DNA of 64,000 nt, taken from positions 124,001 to 188,000 of the forward strand of contig JANQNE010000010.1 in assembly GCA_028279725.1 (NCBI GenBank), given 5' to 3'. The stretch comes from Candidatus Nanoarchaeia archaeon. Lineage in GTDB: Archaea > Nanobdellota > Nanobdellia > Woesearchaeales > JANQNE01. This document shows, piece by piece, positions 18,647 through 26,150 of this stretch. The position numbers and the translations under genes were made by a program. Each line of letters begins with the position of its first letter. Positions within the stretch are counted from its first letter, which is position 1. A model generated the notes under the pieces. That model ran no database searches and had not been told where the DNA came from. It saw only the letters and a list, made by a program, of their open reading frames with translations.

Positions 18647-20024
18647 TCTCGTACTTGTCTTTCATCCCTTTATAGACATTATTTAGGTTATAGTTTCTCT
18701 TTTTGAATCTATCAAGTATTTTTTCAAACGCCAGACAATCCCTGTATAATCCTTCAACATCTTTTTTACTTACTTTCTTCTTGCTCTTTTTTACCTTATC
18801 ATAATGCAGCTTTAGATCATACTTTTCTATCACTTCTTTTATGATCGGGTTCCAGTCTTCGATCTGCTCATATTTTTCTATAACCTTTTCATCCAAGAAT
18901 CCTCTTAAATATTCTATCTCCCCTATTATTTTTTTTCTTTTATTTCCTGCCAGCTGTTCCTTTGTCTTTTCTCGCAGATTGCCAAACACATCATAAACTC
19001 TTTGGTGATATTTATGGAGCTTTTCTGTAAGCATTGTATGATGATCGTCTAAGAAGTTCCGCATCCTGTTTATTGTAGTTATGTTCTTATTTATTGCAGA
19101 CAACCTATCATATGTTGAAAAGCTGTAAGAGTTTCCATCTTCTAGCCTGCCCATGGTTTCAGTATTATCTTCCCTATCACACCCTTTCGCAATTATGATT
19201 CCGGTAGCCCTTGTAAGCTCCTTCTTGCTTATCCTTTTATCACCATAATATCCAGAAGCAAATATCTCTTTTTGGTATTTGTAATAATATTGATGAATGT
19301 CTTTTGTCAGCTTATCGACTATATCCACTACACTTCCAACATCAAATTTCAGACCAAGATCTCCTTTTATTTCAGAAAACTTCTCCCTTATATTCTTTAG
19401 GTATCTTTCTTTGAATCTCTTATATCCACCAACTATCCATCTTCTTTCTTCTCTTAATCTGGATAGCTTTCTGCGCTTAAGTACACACCATTTTTTTTCT
19501 TTTTCAAGATTTCTAACCTCTTCTTCGAGATTAGAGATATCACTTTCTTTTTTCCTAAGCTCTTTCTTTAATCTTCTATAGGTATTATCTTCTTCTATAA
19601 CATCATGCAATATTCCGCCGACTATTGTTTCTATATTGCCTCCAACATTACTGATCTTGTTTGCAACTCTAAGAGAATGCTGGAAGAACAGCTCTCCTCT
19701 TTTTCTTCTTCTTAAGCTATATTTCTCTATAGCATAATGTATTGCATACTTTATCAGTTCTCTTTCGTTCTCTTCTTTCTTCTTAGCTCCATATACTACT
19801 TTAGCCAATTCCTCTAATCTTTCATCATAATCTTCTTTCTTAAACTGATCTACAAACTCCTTTCTAATATCCGTATGTCTGCCTTTCTTGATCATAGAAT
19901 TAAGTCCAAAAGTCTCCTCTATCAGGTTATCTATATGTATGGTTTTAAGGTCTAGATGTCTCATCTCATCAGAGATCTCAATATCCTCCAGAATCGCATT
20001 TTGCTCTAAAATATCGTCTTCCAT
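18633..20024 (-). CDS. SpoT-like HD-domain phosphohydrolase with coiled-coil insertion
   Basis: 463 residues from the ATG at 20024, which has a GAGG ribosome site; a TTG at 20045 is an alternative. The HD fold of RelA/SpoT hydrolases is visible: 'RKRGELFFQHSLRVA' (107-121), 'GGILHDVIEED' (136-146), 'VVDIVDKLTK' (232-241) and 'IIIAKGCDREDNTETM' (276-291), so the metal ligands H116, H140-D141 and D283 are in place. A basic coiled coil (~150-220) is inserted between the HD pair and the next helix, which standard SpoT proteins lack. It is the first gene of a two-gene operon. The substrate is unknown; (p)ppGpp-like hydrolysis is inference. Confidence 0.72.
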   Translation of the reverse strand: MEDDILEQNAILEDIEISDEMRHLDLKTIHIDNLIEETFGLNSMIKKGRHTDIRKEFVDQFKKEDYDERLEELAKVVYGAKKKEENERELIKYAIHYAIEKYSLRRRKRGELFFQHSLRVANKISNVGGNIETIVGGILHDVIEEDNTYRRLKKELRKKESDISNLEEEVRNLEKEKKWCVLKRRKLSRLREERRWIVGGYKRFKERYLKNIREKFSEIKGDLGLKFDVGSVVDIVDKLTKDIHQYYYKYQKEIFASGYYGDKRISKKELTRATGIIIAKGCDREDNTETMGRLEDGNSYSFSTYDRLSAINKNITTINRMRNFLDDHHTMLTEKLHKYHQRVYDVFGNLREKTKEQLAGNKRKKIIGEIEYLRGFLDEKVIEKYEQIEDWNPIIKEVIEKYDLKLHYDKVKKSKKKVSKKDVEGLYRDCLAFEKILDRFKKRNYNLNNVYKGMKDKYENGNK

Positions 20025-20096
20025 CCTACCCTCAAAACTGCTCAATCAACGACCATTTATAAAGCTTTCGTAGAATAACTACTTCAAAGTAGAAAA

Positions 20097-20492
20097 TCAA
20101 TCAACTCCTTTAATCACAACTTCCATCTCTTTTCCAGAGGTCTTCATCTTCTCAACAATCTCTCTATCAATATCAGAACAAGCCTTATCACATCTAACCC
20201 CTAAAGTTCTGTCAGAGACAAACTCTCCGATCCTTAAAACAATCTCTTCTTCATCACAGAAGTCCTTATTCACAATACATTCCATCTCTTCAGATAACCC
20301 ATCAACCATCATCACTATCTTCAACTTATCAAACTTCAATAACTTCTTTATCTCCTCAGAAGAAAAATCAGAATTAACACCGACTATGCAATCTCCTTTC
20401 ACACTAAGCTCTTTATGTTTCGTAAACTCAATAGTTCTATTATGGGTTGCTCTGATATTCTCATGGCCATAAGCCTTGAACCTAACAGACAT
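20097..20492 (-). CDS. DUF371 family protein
   Basis: 131 residues, matching archaeal DUF371: 'VRFKAYGHENIRATHNRTIEFTKH' at the N-terminus, then 'LSVKGDCIVGVNSDFS' and the end 'GREMEVVIKG'-like 'GKEMEVVIKGVD'. The family is small, archaeal and of unknown biochemical role. The gene follows the 76-residue gene upstream by a single base (20494), so they are likely co-transcribed. Confidence 0.88.
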   Translation of the reverse strand: MSVRFKAYGHENIRATHNRTIEFTKHKELSVKGDCIVGVNSDFSSEEIKKLLKFDKLKIVMMVDGLSEEMECIVNKDFCDEEEIVLRIGEFVSDRTLGVRCDKACSDIDREIVEKMKTSGKEMEVVIKGVD

Positions 20493-20493
20493 C

Positions 20494-20724
20494 TTAGATC
20501 AGTTCATCTATCTTCTTTCCTTTACCTTTACTTTCCTTTTTAGTAGCTTCTTTTGCCTGAGCAGCCAGATCAACACCTAAACCCTTCAATTCTTTGATAT
20601 GCATTTGCATCAGTTGTTCAACAATAACCAGTATCTTCTGCATCTCTTCTCTTTCTTTTGCAAGTGTTGCTAATGCCCCTTTATGGAATCCGATTTGCTC
20701 ATCTTTACTTCCTTCTTTTGCCAT
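20494..20724 (-). CDS. Small helical protein of unknown function
   Basis: 76 residues, almost entirely helical ('GALATLAKEREEMQKILVIVEQLMQMHIKELKGLGVDL') with a Lys-rich C-terminus. I do not recognise the family. The start ATG is preceded by AGGTGAT, a good ribosome site. It precedes DUF371 by one base and lies downstream of the DRG GTPase on the same strand. Confidence 0.65.
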   Translation of the reverse strand: MAKEGSKDEQIGFHKGALATLAKEREEMQKILVIVEQLMQMHIKELKGLGVDLAAQAKEATKKESKGKGKKIDELI

Positions 20725-20778
20725 AATATCACCTATATCACAAATAATCTAATTCACTATTTAACTCTTTCCCTAACA

Positions 20779-22230
20779 TCAACTCATGTGCAGCTCAATC
20801 ACATCTCTGTCTTTAAGCTCATGATCCAGCTTCAGCACTTTCTGCCCATCAAACTTTACACTCTTGCCCCATATACGTGCAAACTTAAACTTCTCAACAA
20901 AATCTTTATGTAATTTAAGGCAAAGATCCTTAAGTGTATTTCCTTCTTTCATTATCAAAGGCTCTTCCATATCAGCCTTTTTATCGATTTCTTTTAGATA
21001 CAATCTGATAAAACTCAGCTTCTTAAATATAAGCTCCTTCAGCTTATCTATCCCTTCTTCTTTATCAGCAGAGATGCAAAGATCAGGCTTAAGATAATCT
21101 TTAAGCTTCTTCCTTTGTTCATCATTAAGAAGATCTATCTTGTTGACTATTGTCAACGCAGGAATATACACCTTATTCCCTTCAACAACATCTATAAATT
21201 CATCAGCATTCACAACATCCCTGACAAGTACATTAGCATTTATTATTCTAAATTGATTTAATATCCCTTTGATAGTCTCATCATCAAGCTCAGGAGTCTT
21301 TACAGTCCTTCCTACTCTAACCCCATCTTTGGATGTTTTGGTTATCTTAACATCAGGCTTTTTCCTGTTAAGTCTTATATTCGTCTCATATACTTCTTTC
21401 TCAAGCAGTTTCTTCTGCAGAGGCTTAAAAGCATCAACTAACATCACAATAAGATCAGCAGTTCTGATAACCTGCAAAACTTCTTTTCCTCTTCCTGTTC
21501 CTCTGGCAGCTCCTTCAACAATACCAGGAACATCTAAGATTTGTATCTTTGCCTGCTTATACTCCAATACACCAGGGATTACAGTCAATGTTGTAAAAGC
21601 ATAACCTCCAATCCTGGAGTTAGCATTTGTCATATTATTCAATAATGTAGATTTCCCTGTAGAAGGAAACCCCAATAAAACAACAGTAGCATCACCGCTT
21701 TTCTTGACAGCATAGCCTTCATCAACACCTCCTTTCTTACTTCCACCACTTGCCAACTTTTCTTTTAAGCTTGCAAGCTGAGCTTTCATCAGGCCTATAG
21801 CATGCTGTGTTTTCTTGTTATATTTGGTATTAGATATCTGTTCCTCAAGATCCCTTATCTTTTGCTTAAGAAGATCTCTGCTTGAAAGCTTTTCCTTATT
21901 TTCCTTAGCCTTCTTTTTCTTCGCTTCAATCTCTTCTTTAGAAAGAGCCCTCTTCCCTACACCAGCTTCCCTATCAACAGTGCTTACATCCTCTAAGACA
22001 TCATAGCCAAGCTTTTTGCTAAGTGCTTCAGCAGACTCATCCTCTCCTTCACCCTTAACCTCTTTGACTACTTTAGCCTCTTTCTCCTTCTTCTTCCTCG
22101 TCTTAGCCCTTATCCTTTCAAGACGCTCCTGTCTTTCTTTAGCAGCCTTCTCCTTATCATATTCTGTCTTAGTCTTGTCACTATTCCAGTAAGAGCTCAT
22201 AAATCCCTTCTTTTTCTTCTTCATAACCAT
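20779..22230 (-). CDS. DRG/OBG-family GTPase with TGS domain
   Basis: 483 residues against the usual ~365 for archaeal DRG; the excess is a ~100-residue basic/acidic helical N-terminal extension ('MKKKKKGFMSSYW', 'KEKEAKVVKEVKGEGED'). The GTPase core has Walker A 'GFPSTGKSTLLN', a DRG-type switch 'FTTLTVIPGVLEY', G3 'DVPGIVEGAARGTGRG' and 'IVNKIDLL' for G4. The C-terminus ('LCLKLHKDFVEKFKFARIWGKSVKFDGQKV') is a TGS domain. DRG GTPases associate with ribosomes; a translation-linked role is expected from the family. The odd N-terminus may be lineage-specific. Confidence 0.9.
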   Translation of the reverse strand: MVMKKKKKGFMSSYWNSDKTKTEYDKEKAAKERQERLERIRAKTRKKKEKEAKVVKEVKGEGEDESAEALSKKLGYDVLEDVSTVDREAGVGKRALSKEEIEAKKKKAKENKEKLSSRDLLKQKIRDLEEQISNTKYNKKTQHAIGLMKAQLASLKEKLASGGSKKGGVDEGYAVKKSGDATVVLLGFPSTGKSTLLNNMTNANSRIGGYAFTTLTVIPGVLEYKQAKIQILDVPGIVEGAARGTGRGKEVLQVIRTADLIVMLVDAFKPLQKKLLEKEVYETNIRLNRKKPDVKITKTSKDGVRVGRTVKTPELDDETIKGILNQFRIINANVLVRDVVNADEFIDVVEGNKVYIPALTIVNKIDLLNDEQRKKLKDYLKPDLCISADKEEGIDKLKELIFKKLSFIRLYLKEIDKKADMEEPLIMKEGNTLKDLCLKLHKDFVEKFKFARIWGKSVKFDGQKVLKLDHELKDRDVIELHMS

Positions 22231-22265
22231 TAGTCTGTCAAACTCATATTTAAATCATTTTGTTC

Positions 22266-22363
22266 ATGTGTACGGTGCCAAGCGTAGTCTTCAATGAAAC
22301 ATTTTGATCAAATAAATCTGACTCACTTTCATGAAAGAAGCAGACGAAGCACACCATACACAT
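22266..22363. repeat. Dispersed intergenic element, copy B
   Basis: 98 nt with terminal arms ATGTGTACGGTG (22266-22277) and CACCATACACAT (22352-22363), complementary except for one G-T pair. Inner motifs CCAAGCGTAG, AATAAATCTGAC and GACGAAGC match copies A and C in order and spacing. It lies in the divergent gap between the DRG GTPase and the MscS-like channel, upstream of both. Confidence 0.6.
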
Positions 22364-22409
22364 CATTTAGTTAGAAAGCTTTATAAACACAAAACCACTA
22401 ATTCTTTTT

Positions 22410-22973
22410 ATGCCAGAATGGGTAACTAATCTGATAAACTACACAAACGACATCTTCTCAAAGATGTTCATACAGCTAGTTGTAGCAGCACTCATACTTC
22501 TTGTAGGCTTCATAATAGGAAAACTCCTGGGAAAATTAGTCCATAGATTGCTCCACGAGGCCGAAGTAGACAATATCCTAAAAAAAGCAGGAGTTAAGGT
22601 TTCATTAGAAGTAGTGCTTGGAACTTTCACATCTTATTTCATATATTTTGTAACTATCATCATGGCTCTGAACCAGATCGGTCTCACAACTTCTATTCTG
22701 CAGATAATATCAGCAGGAGTTATAATCCTCTTAATTTTATTCACAATCTTGGCATTAAAAGATTTCATCCCGAATATGATAGCTGGCTTGGTCATATATC
22801 AAAAAGAGACTGTAAAAGTAGGAGACAAGATAAAAGTAAACAATCTGGAAGGGACAGTAAAAAAGATCAGCCTTATAGAGACTGACATAATAACTACAAA
22901 GAAAGATATCATCCACATCCCTAACTCAAATCTTATAAAATCAGAACTAATCATAAAAAATAGAAAGAAATAA
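22410..22973 (+). CDS. Small MscS-family mechanosensitive channel
   Basis: 187 residues, shorter than E. coli MscS (286). Three hydrophobic helices (~18-42, ~67-90, ~93-115) precede 'LALKDFIPNMIAGLVIYQKETVKVGDKIKVNNLEGTV'-type sequence, the TM3b/beta-domain signature of MscS. The beta domain is complete ('VKKISLIETDIITT', 'IHIPNSNLIKSELI') but the large alpha/beta C-terminal vestibule is missing. It would act as a pressure-relief channel. A TATA-like GCTTTATAAACAC at about 22377-22389 fits leaderless transcription. It converges with UPF0147. Confidence 0.9.
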   Translation: MPEWVTNLINYTNDIFSKMFIQLVVAALILLVGFIIGKLLGKLVHRLLHEAEVDNILKKAGVKVSLEVVLGTFTSYFIYFVTIIMALNQIGLTTSILQIISAGVIILLILFTILALKDFIPNMIAGLVIYQKETVKVGDKIKVNNLEGTVKKISLIETDIITTKKDIIHIPNSNLIKSELIIKNRKK

Positions 22974-23228
22974 TCACACATTCATCTTTTCTAACATGCT
23001 GACTATATTCCATATCTGTGTTCTTGTATACGGCTGCATATTGGTATCATCAGCAACTTCATCAAGTTCATTTAATGCTTTATTGATCTTTATAGAAAGC
23101 TCCCCTTCCTCGCTTAATGCCTTGATTGTATTCTGGATATTTGTCTTGACATTCCTTGGGACTGTAACATCCTCTTCAAGCTCTTTCAGAGCTTCGACAA
23201 CATCCTTGATACTTTCTTCACCTGACAT
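22974..23228 (-). CDS. UPF0147 family protein
   Basis: 84 residues. 'VEALKELEEDVTVPRNVKTNIQNTIKAL' and 'INKALNELDEVADDTNMQPYTRTQIWNIVSMLE' are the hallmark helices of UPF0147, a small archaeal helical protein of unknown function, often beside prefoldin beta as here. It follows the prefoldin gene by one base, at the end of the tRNA-Pro/eL43/RpoP/Pcc1/prefoldin cluster. Confidence 0.93.
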   Translation of the reverse strand: MSGEESIKDVVEALKELEEDVTVPRNVKTNIQNTIKALSEEGELSIKINKALNELDEVADDTNMQPYTRTQIWNIVSMLEKMNV

Positions 23229-23229
23229 C

Positions 23230-23562
23230 TTACTTCTTCTTTTCCTCTAGCTCTTTCATCACTTCTGACTGTATGCCAGTTGCCTTATCTTTTGTATCTT
23301 TCTCTTGCTTTTCTAATGTCTTGATTCTAAGTTCGACAAGCTCTTTTTTCTGCTTAAGATCTTTATTAAGATCTTCTTTACTCGCCTTCACCATTATATT
23401 TCCGACGATCTTATAGCTTTCATCACTTCCTTCAAGCTCGCTTATCGCAGAATCGATCTCCATAAGCTGTGCCTGGAACTGCTGTTTCTGCATCATTATA
23501 CTTTGCATGCTCTGTTCAATCCTCTGCAGCTGTCCTATCTTTTCTTGAGTATCTTTGTTCAT
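23230..23562 (-). CDS. pfdB: Prefoldin beta subunit
   Basis: 110 residues: two long coiled-coil helices around a beta-hairpin region ('SYKIVGNIMVKASKEDLNKDLKQK'), the prefoldin-beta pattern. Prefoldin is a hexameric chaperone (two alpha, four beta) that hands unfolded protein to the thermosome. Start 'MNKDTQEKIGQLQRIEQSMQ' is typical. The gene overlaps pcc1 by 4 nt (23559-23562), so translation is coupled. The alpha subunit is not in this window. Confidence 0.93.
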   Translation of the reverse strand: MNKDTQEKIGQLQRIEQSMQSIMMQKQQFQAQLMEIDSAISELEGSDESYKIVGNIMVKASKEDLNKDLKQKKELVELRIKTLEKQEKDTKDKATGIQSEVMKELEEKKK

Positions 23563-23792
23563 TTTCCACCTTTTATGTTTTCCATCTTTTCATATACAGT
23601 CAATAATTTTGTTATCGAATTTAAAGTTGCTCTAAGCGCAACAGAATCATCAGCTTCAACCAGAAACTTGACACCCCTAGCACTCTCTTCGATTTTAAAG
23701 CCTGACCTGTCCCCCTCACTTTGCTCACTTTCAAAACATTTTTTTATGAGCTTATCATCACAATCAAAAGTTATCTCTGCTTTATATCTCAT
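23559..23792 (-). CDS. pcc1: KEOPS complex subunit Pcc1
   Basis: 77 residues, the normal size for archaeal Pcc1, the dimerising subunit of the KEOPS complex that makes t6A37 in tRNA. 'YKAEITFDCDDKLIKKCFESE' and 'FLVEADDSVALRATLNSITKLLTVYEKM' match the family's strand-helix layout. Start and stop overlap its neighbours by 4 nt each (rpoP upstream, pfdB downstream), a tightly coupled operon common in archaea. Confidence 0.9.
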   Translation of the reverse strand: MRYKAEITFDCDDKLIKKCFESEQSEGDRSGFKIEESARGVKFLVEADDSVALRATLNSITKLLTVYEKMENIKGGK

Positions 23793-23926
23793 CTTGCTTT
23801 TACTGTTGTGGTAGCAGTTCTAGGTTTGAACAGCATCTTGCTTCCGCAGTAAGGACATCTCACACTCTTCCTTATATAATCTACACTTACTTTTTTATTG
23901 CATGTAAAGCACTTATAAGTTACCAT
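23789..23926 (-). CDS. rpoP: DNA-directed RNA polymerase subunit P (Rpo12)
   Basis: 45 residues: MVTYKCFTCNKKV, then 'VRCPYCGSKMLFKPRT'. The two CxxC pairs form the zinc ribbon of Rpo12/RpoP, and 'RCPYCGSK-L-K-R' is its diagnostic end. The start codon lies 1 nt after the eL43 stop and its TGA overlaps the pcc1 ATG (ATGA). The gene order eL43-rpoP-pcc1-prefoldin beta is a conserved archaeal cluster. Confidence 0.95.
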   Translation of the reverse strand: MVTYKCFTCNKKVSVDYIRKSVRCPYCGSKMLFKPRTATTTVKAR

Positions 23927-23927
23927 T

Positions 23928-24263
23928 TTATTTTTTCTCAGAATATTTAACTCCTTTTTCTTCTTTCTCTTCCTTCTTGTCCTTTTCCTTTACTTCTACT
24001 ATCTCTTCTTCAATATTTTCTTCTTTTATAACAGTCTTCTTAGGGACAGAATACGCTTTTCCAGTAAACTTAGCACCGCATTTCTTACATGACCATATGC
24101 CTAAGCTCTGCTTTCTAACTTTCTCTTTATGGCAGTATGGGCATTTGTATGTAGCTCTTGATTGTTTTTCTACCTTGTATAGTTTCTCTTTTACAGTTCC
24201 ACCATACCTTGGTCCAAACCGTTTTACACTTCCTAATGTTTTCTTTTCTGCGATTTTCAACAC
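23928..24263 (-). CDS. rpl37ae: Ribosomal protein eL43 (L37Ae) with acidic/basic C-terminal tail
   Basis: 111 residues from a GTG at 24263 (a TTG at 24260 is also possible). Reading upstream to an ATG at 24350 would run through tRNA-Pro, so that start is rejected. Signatures: 'GSVKRFGPRYGGTVKEKLYKVE' and two CxxC knuckles 'YKCPYCHKEKV' and 'WSCKKCGAKFTGKAY' forming the zinc ribbon. The usual protein is ~90 residues; the extra ~37 here are a Glu/Lys-rich tail. The start is only about nine bases from the tRNA 3' end, so the message probably begins at the tRNA processing site. Confidence 0.9.
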   Translation of the reverse strand: MLKIAEKKTLGSVKRFGPRYGGTVKEKLYKVEKQSRATYKCPYCHKEKVRKQSLGIWSCKKCGAKFTGKAYSVPKKTVIKEENIEEEIVEVKEKDKKEEKEEKGVKYSEKK

Positions 24264-24271
24264 CTTTAAAA

Positions 24272-24377
24272 TGGGGCTACCCGGACTTTCGGTACAGAGA
24301 TTCAATGTCCCTGTCTTTCGAACCGGGATCAATCGGTCCCAAACCGACAAGGATAAGCCAAGTTACCCCATAGCCCC
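24272..24377 (-). tRNA. tRNA-Pro (TGG) with a 31-nt intron in the T loop
   Basis: Acceptor GGGGCTA/TAGCCCC, anticodon stem GTCGG/CCGAT with loop TTTGGGA (anticodon TGG), and T stem CCCGG/CCGGG. The T loop is split: exon 1 ends TTCGAA (24317) and exon 2 starts TCCGGG (24285); joined they restore TTCGAAT. The intron (24286-24316) folds into a 7-bp hairpin and pairs CGAA with the exon's TTCG, leaving 3-nt bulges, a bulge-helix-bulge at noncanonical position 59/60. Promoter: TTTATAAAT near 24415-24425 on the minus strand. Confidence 0.92.
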
Positions 24378-24417
24378 TTTATGATTATTACGACTCTAGT
24401 AGGGGTTTGAGTTTTAT

Positions 24418-24927
24418 TTATAAATGTTTTGATGAAATCTCCTTCTTTCTTACTCTATTAATAACAGTCCACACAGTCCTGTCATTTCTCCCTATAGCTG
24501 CAGCGATATCATGATTTTTCATGCTAAAATTATTCTTTAGATAGACGACAACATTCTCCAAAACACTCAAACTTCTATTCCTGAATACTTCAGTAGGGAT
24601 TGTCAGCTCACACTCTAGATTTCCAAATTTCCCAGGGTTCTTCCCATTCCCTCTTCTATAACTCATAACAATTGTACTCAGCTTCCTATTCAGCAACTCG
24701 CTAATTTCTTTAAATCTAAGCTTACATTCTTCTCTTAAGTACTTAACAACACCCTCTAGAACACCATGATTTCTGTTCTTCAAAACACCAATAGGGATAA
24801 ACTTTGAAGACTTTACTTTTCCTTCAAGTACAAGATCCACTATATCATAAGAGCTCAGTTTATACCTATATTTATACTCTTTAATCAAGTTATTCAATTC
24901 TCCAAAAATCTCACTTTTATCTTCCAT
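24418..24927 (-). CDS. Double-HTH regulator (paralogue of 63216-63734)
   Basis: 169 residues with two similar units, each reading 'IP..V..+R...VLE..V.YL+......+..I...+.R...T+....RR', about residues 45-95 and 108-160. The second unit contains 'NHDIAAAIGRNDRTVWTVINRVRKK', a sigma-like or resolvase-like helix-turn-helix. The protein at 63216-63734 has the same two-unit layout and the same 'DRTVWT/DKTVWT' recognition helix. Both genes are preceded by copies of a TACTATTATGTAAG-like motif, so autoregulation is likely. No named family is recognised. It ends inside the tRNA-Pro promoter. Confidence 0.72.
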   Translation of the reverse strand: MEDKSEIFGELNNLIKEYKYRYKLSSYDIVDLVLEGKVKSSKFIPIGVLKNRNHGVLEGVVKYLREECKLRFKEISELLNRKLSTIVMSYRRGNGKNPGKFGNLECELTIPTEVFRNRSLSVLENVVVYLKNNFSMKNHDIAAAIGRNDRTVWTVINRVRKKEISSKHL

Positions 24928-24933
24928 TTTATC

Positions 24934-24976
24934 TACTATGTAAGTAAATAAATAATATTAAAACTATTATGTAAGT
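24934..24976. promoter_or_regulatory. Two copies of the TACTATTATGTAAG-type operator
   Basis: On the plus strand TACTATGTAAG (24934-24944) and ACTATTATGTAAG (24963-24975) lie 31 bp apart, on either side of the AT-rich TATA region of the HTH gene. Near-identical copies lie upstream of the paralogous HTH gene (63917-63931). Confidence 0.55.
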
Positions 24977-25051
24977 AATAATATATAAGACTTACCTATA
25001 ATAACCACCCATACCAAAATTTTATAAACCACCCTCTTTTAGTCAGATTCT

Positions 25052-26149
25052 ATGAGCTTATCAGAAAAACAAAGGTTCGAACTCAAGAAGTTCATCAAGG
25101 AATTAGGAAAACATAGAGGAAGACACACAGAATTAGTTAGTGTATACGTTCCTGAAGGTTATGATATGAACAAAGTCATAAATCATCTTTCCCAGGAGCA
25201 GGGAACTGCTGTTAATATCAAATCAGCTTCTACAAGAAAGAATGTTATTGATGCATTAGAGCGTATGATTCAGCACTTAAGACTCTTCAAAAAGACACCA
25301 GACCATGGATTAGCTGCTTTTGCAGGCAATGTTGCAGAACGTGAAGGTCAGTCTGATGTACAGGTATGGAGCATAGAGCCTCCAACTCCATTAAAGACAA
25401 GGATATACAGATGTGATAAGCAATTTGTAATCGACCTATTAGAAGATATGCTTGATGTAAAAGAAGTATTTGGTCTTGTGGTCATGGACAGAAGGGATGC
25501 AACTATCGCATATCTCAAAGGAAAGACAATAATCCCTTTAGTAAAAACCCATTCAGAAGTTCCTGGAAAATTTAAGGCAGGTGGTCAGTCAGCTCCAAGG
25601 TTTGCAAGAATCAGAGAAGGTGCTGCAAAAGATCATTACAAAAAAGTTGCAGACTATATGAAAGAGCAGTTCTTAGGAAACAAAGACCTTAAAGGAATAA
25701 TTGTCGGAGGTCCAGGTCCCACAAAATATGATTTTGTCGAGGGAAATTATATAACAACTGAATTAAAAAATAAGGTTATCGCGATAAAAGATCTAAGCTA
25801 TACAGGAGATTTTGGATTACAAGAGTTATTAGACAAAAGCCAGGATGTTCTAGCAAGCGAAGAAGTTGCTGCAGAAAAAGCGCAGATGCAGAAATTCTTT
25901 GATTTATTATCAAAAAAACCAGGCATGGTAACATATGGAGAAGCAGAATGCTTAGACAAGCTTCAGTCAGGAGTTGTAAACATATTGCTCCTCTCGGAAG
26001 AATTAGACGATGAAAAGATAGAGATGTTTGAGAAAGAAGCTCAAAAACTAGGCTCTGAAGTAAAGATCATCTCCACAGAAACAAGAGAAGGAGTTCAATT
26101 AAAAGACTTAGGGAAAGTCGCAGCAATTCTTAGATATGAGGTGCAGTAA
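25052..26149 (+). CDS. prf1: Peptide chain release factor aRF1
   Basis: 365 residues, versus ~410 in most archaea. aRF1 reads all three stop codons and triggers peptide release. NIKS (55-58) and YRCDKQF (119-125; the YxCxxxF motif) form the stop-codon site, and GGQ (177-179) is the catalytic loop. The C-terminal domain is short and lacks the Cys-containing minidomain found in many archaeal homologues. A TATA-like TTTTATAAACC near 25020-25030 suggests a leaderless message. The following metallopeptidase gene starts 2 nt after the stop. Confidence 0.95.
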   Translation: MSLSEKQRFELKKFIKELGKHRGRHTELVSVYVPEGYDMNKVINHLSQEQGTAVNIKSASTRKNVIDALERMIQHLRLFKKTPDHGLAAFAGNVAEREGQSDVQVWSIEPPTPLKTRIYRCDKQFVIDLLEDMLDVKEVFGLVVMDRRDATIAYLKGKTIIPLVKTHSEVPGKFKAGGQSAPRFARIREGAAKDHYKKVADYMKEQFLGNKDLKGIIVGGPGPTKYDFVEGNYITTELKNKVIAIKDLSYTGDFGLQELLDKSQDVLASEEVAAEKAQMQKFFDLLSKKPGMVTYGEAECLDKLQSGVVNILLLSEELDDEKIEMFEKEAQKLGSEVKIISTETREGVQLKDLGKVAAILRYEVQ

Positions 26150-26150
26150 A

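Noticed and set aside
24264-24350. N-terminal extension of eL43 to an ATG at 24350
   Set aside because: These codons run antisense-free straight through the tRNA-Pro gene and do not resemble any eL43 N-terminus; the tRNA has all stems intact.
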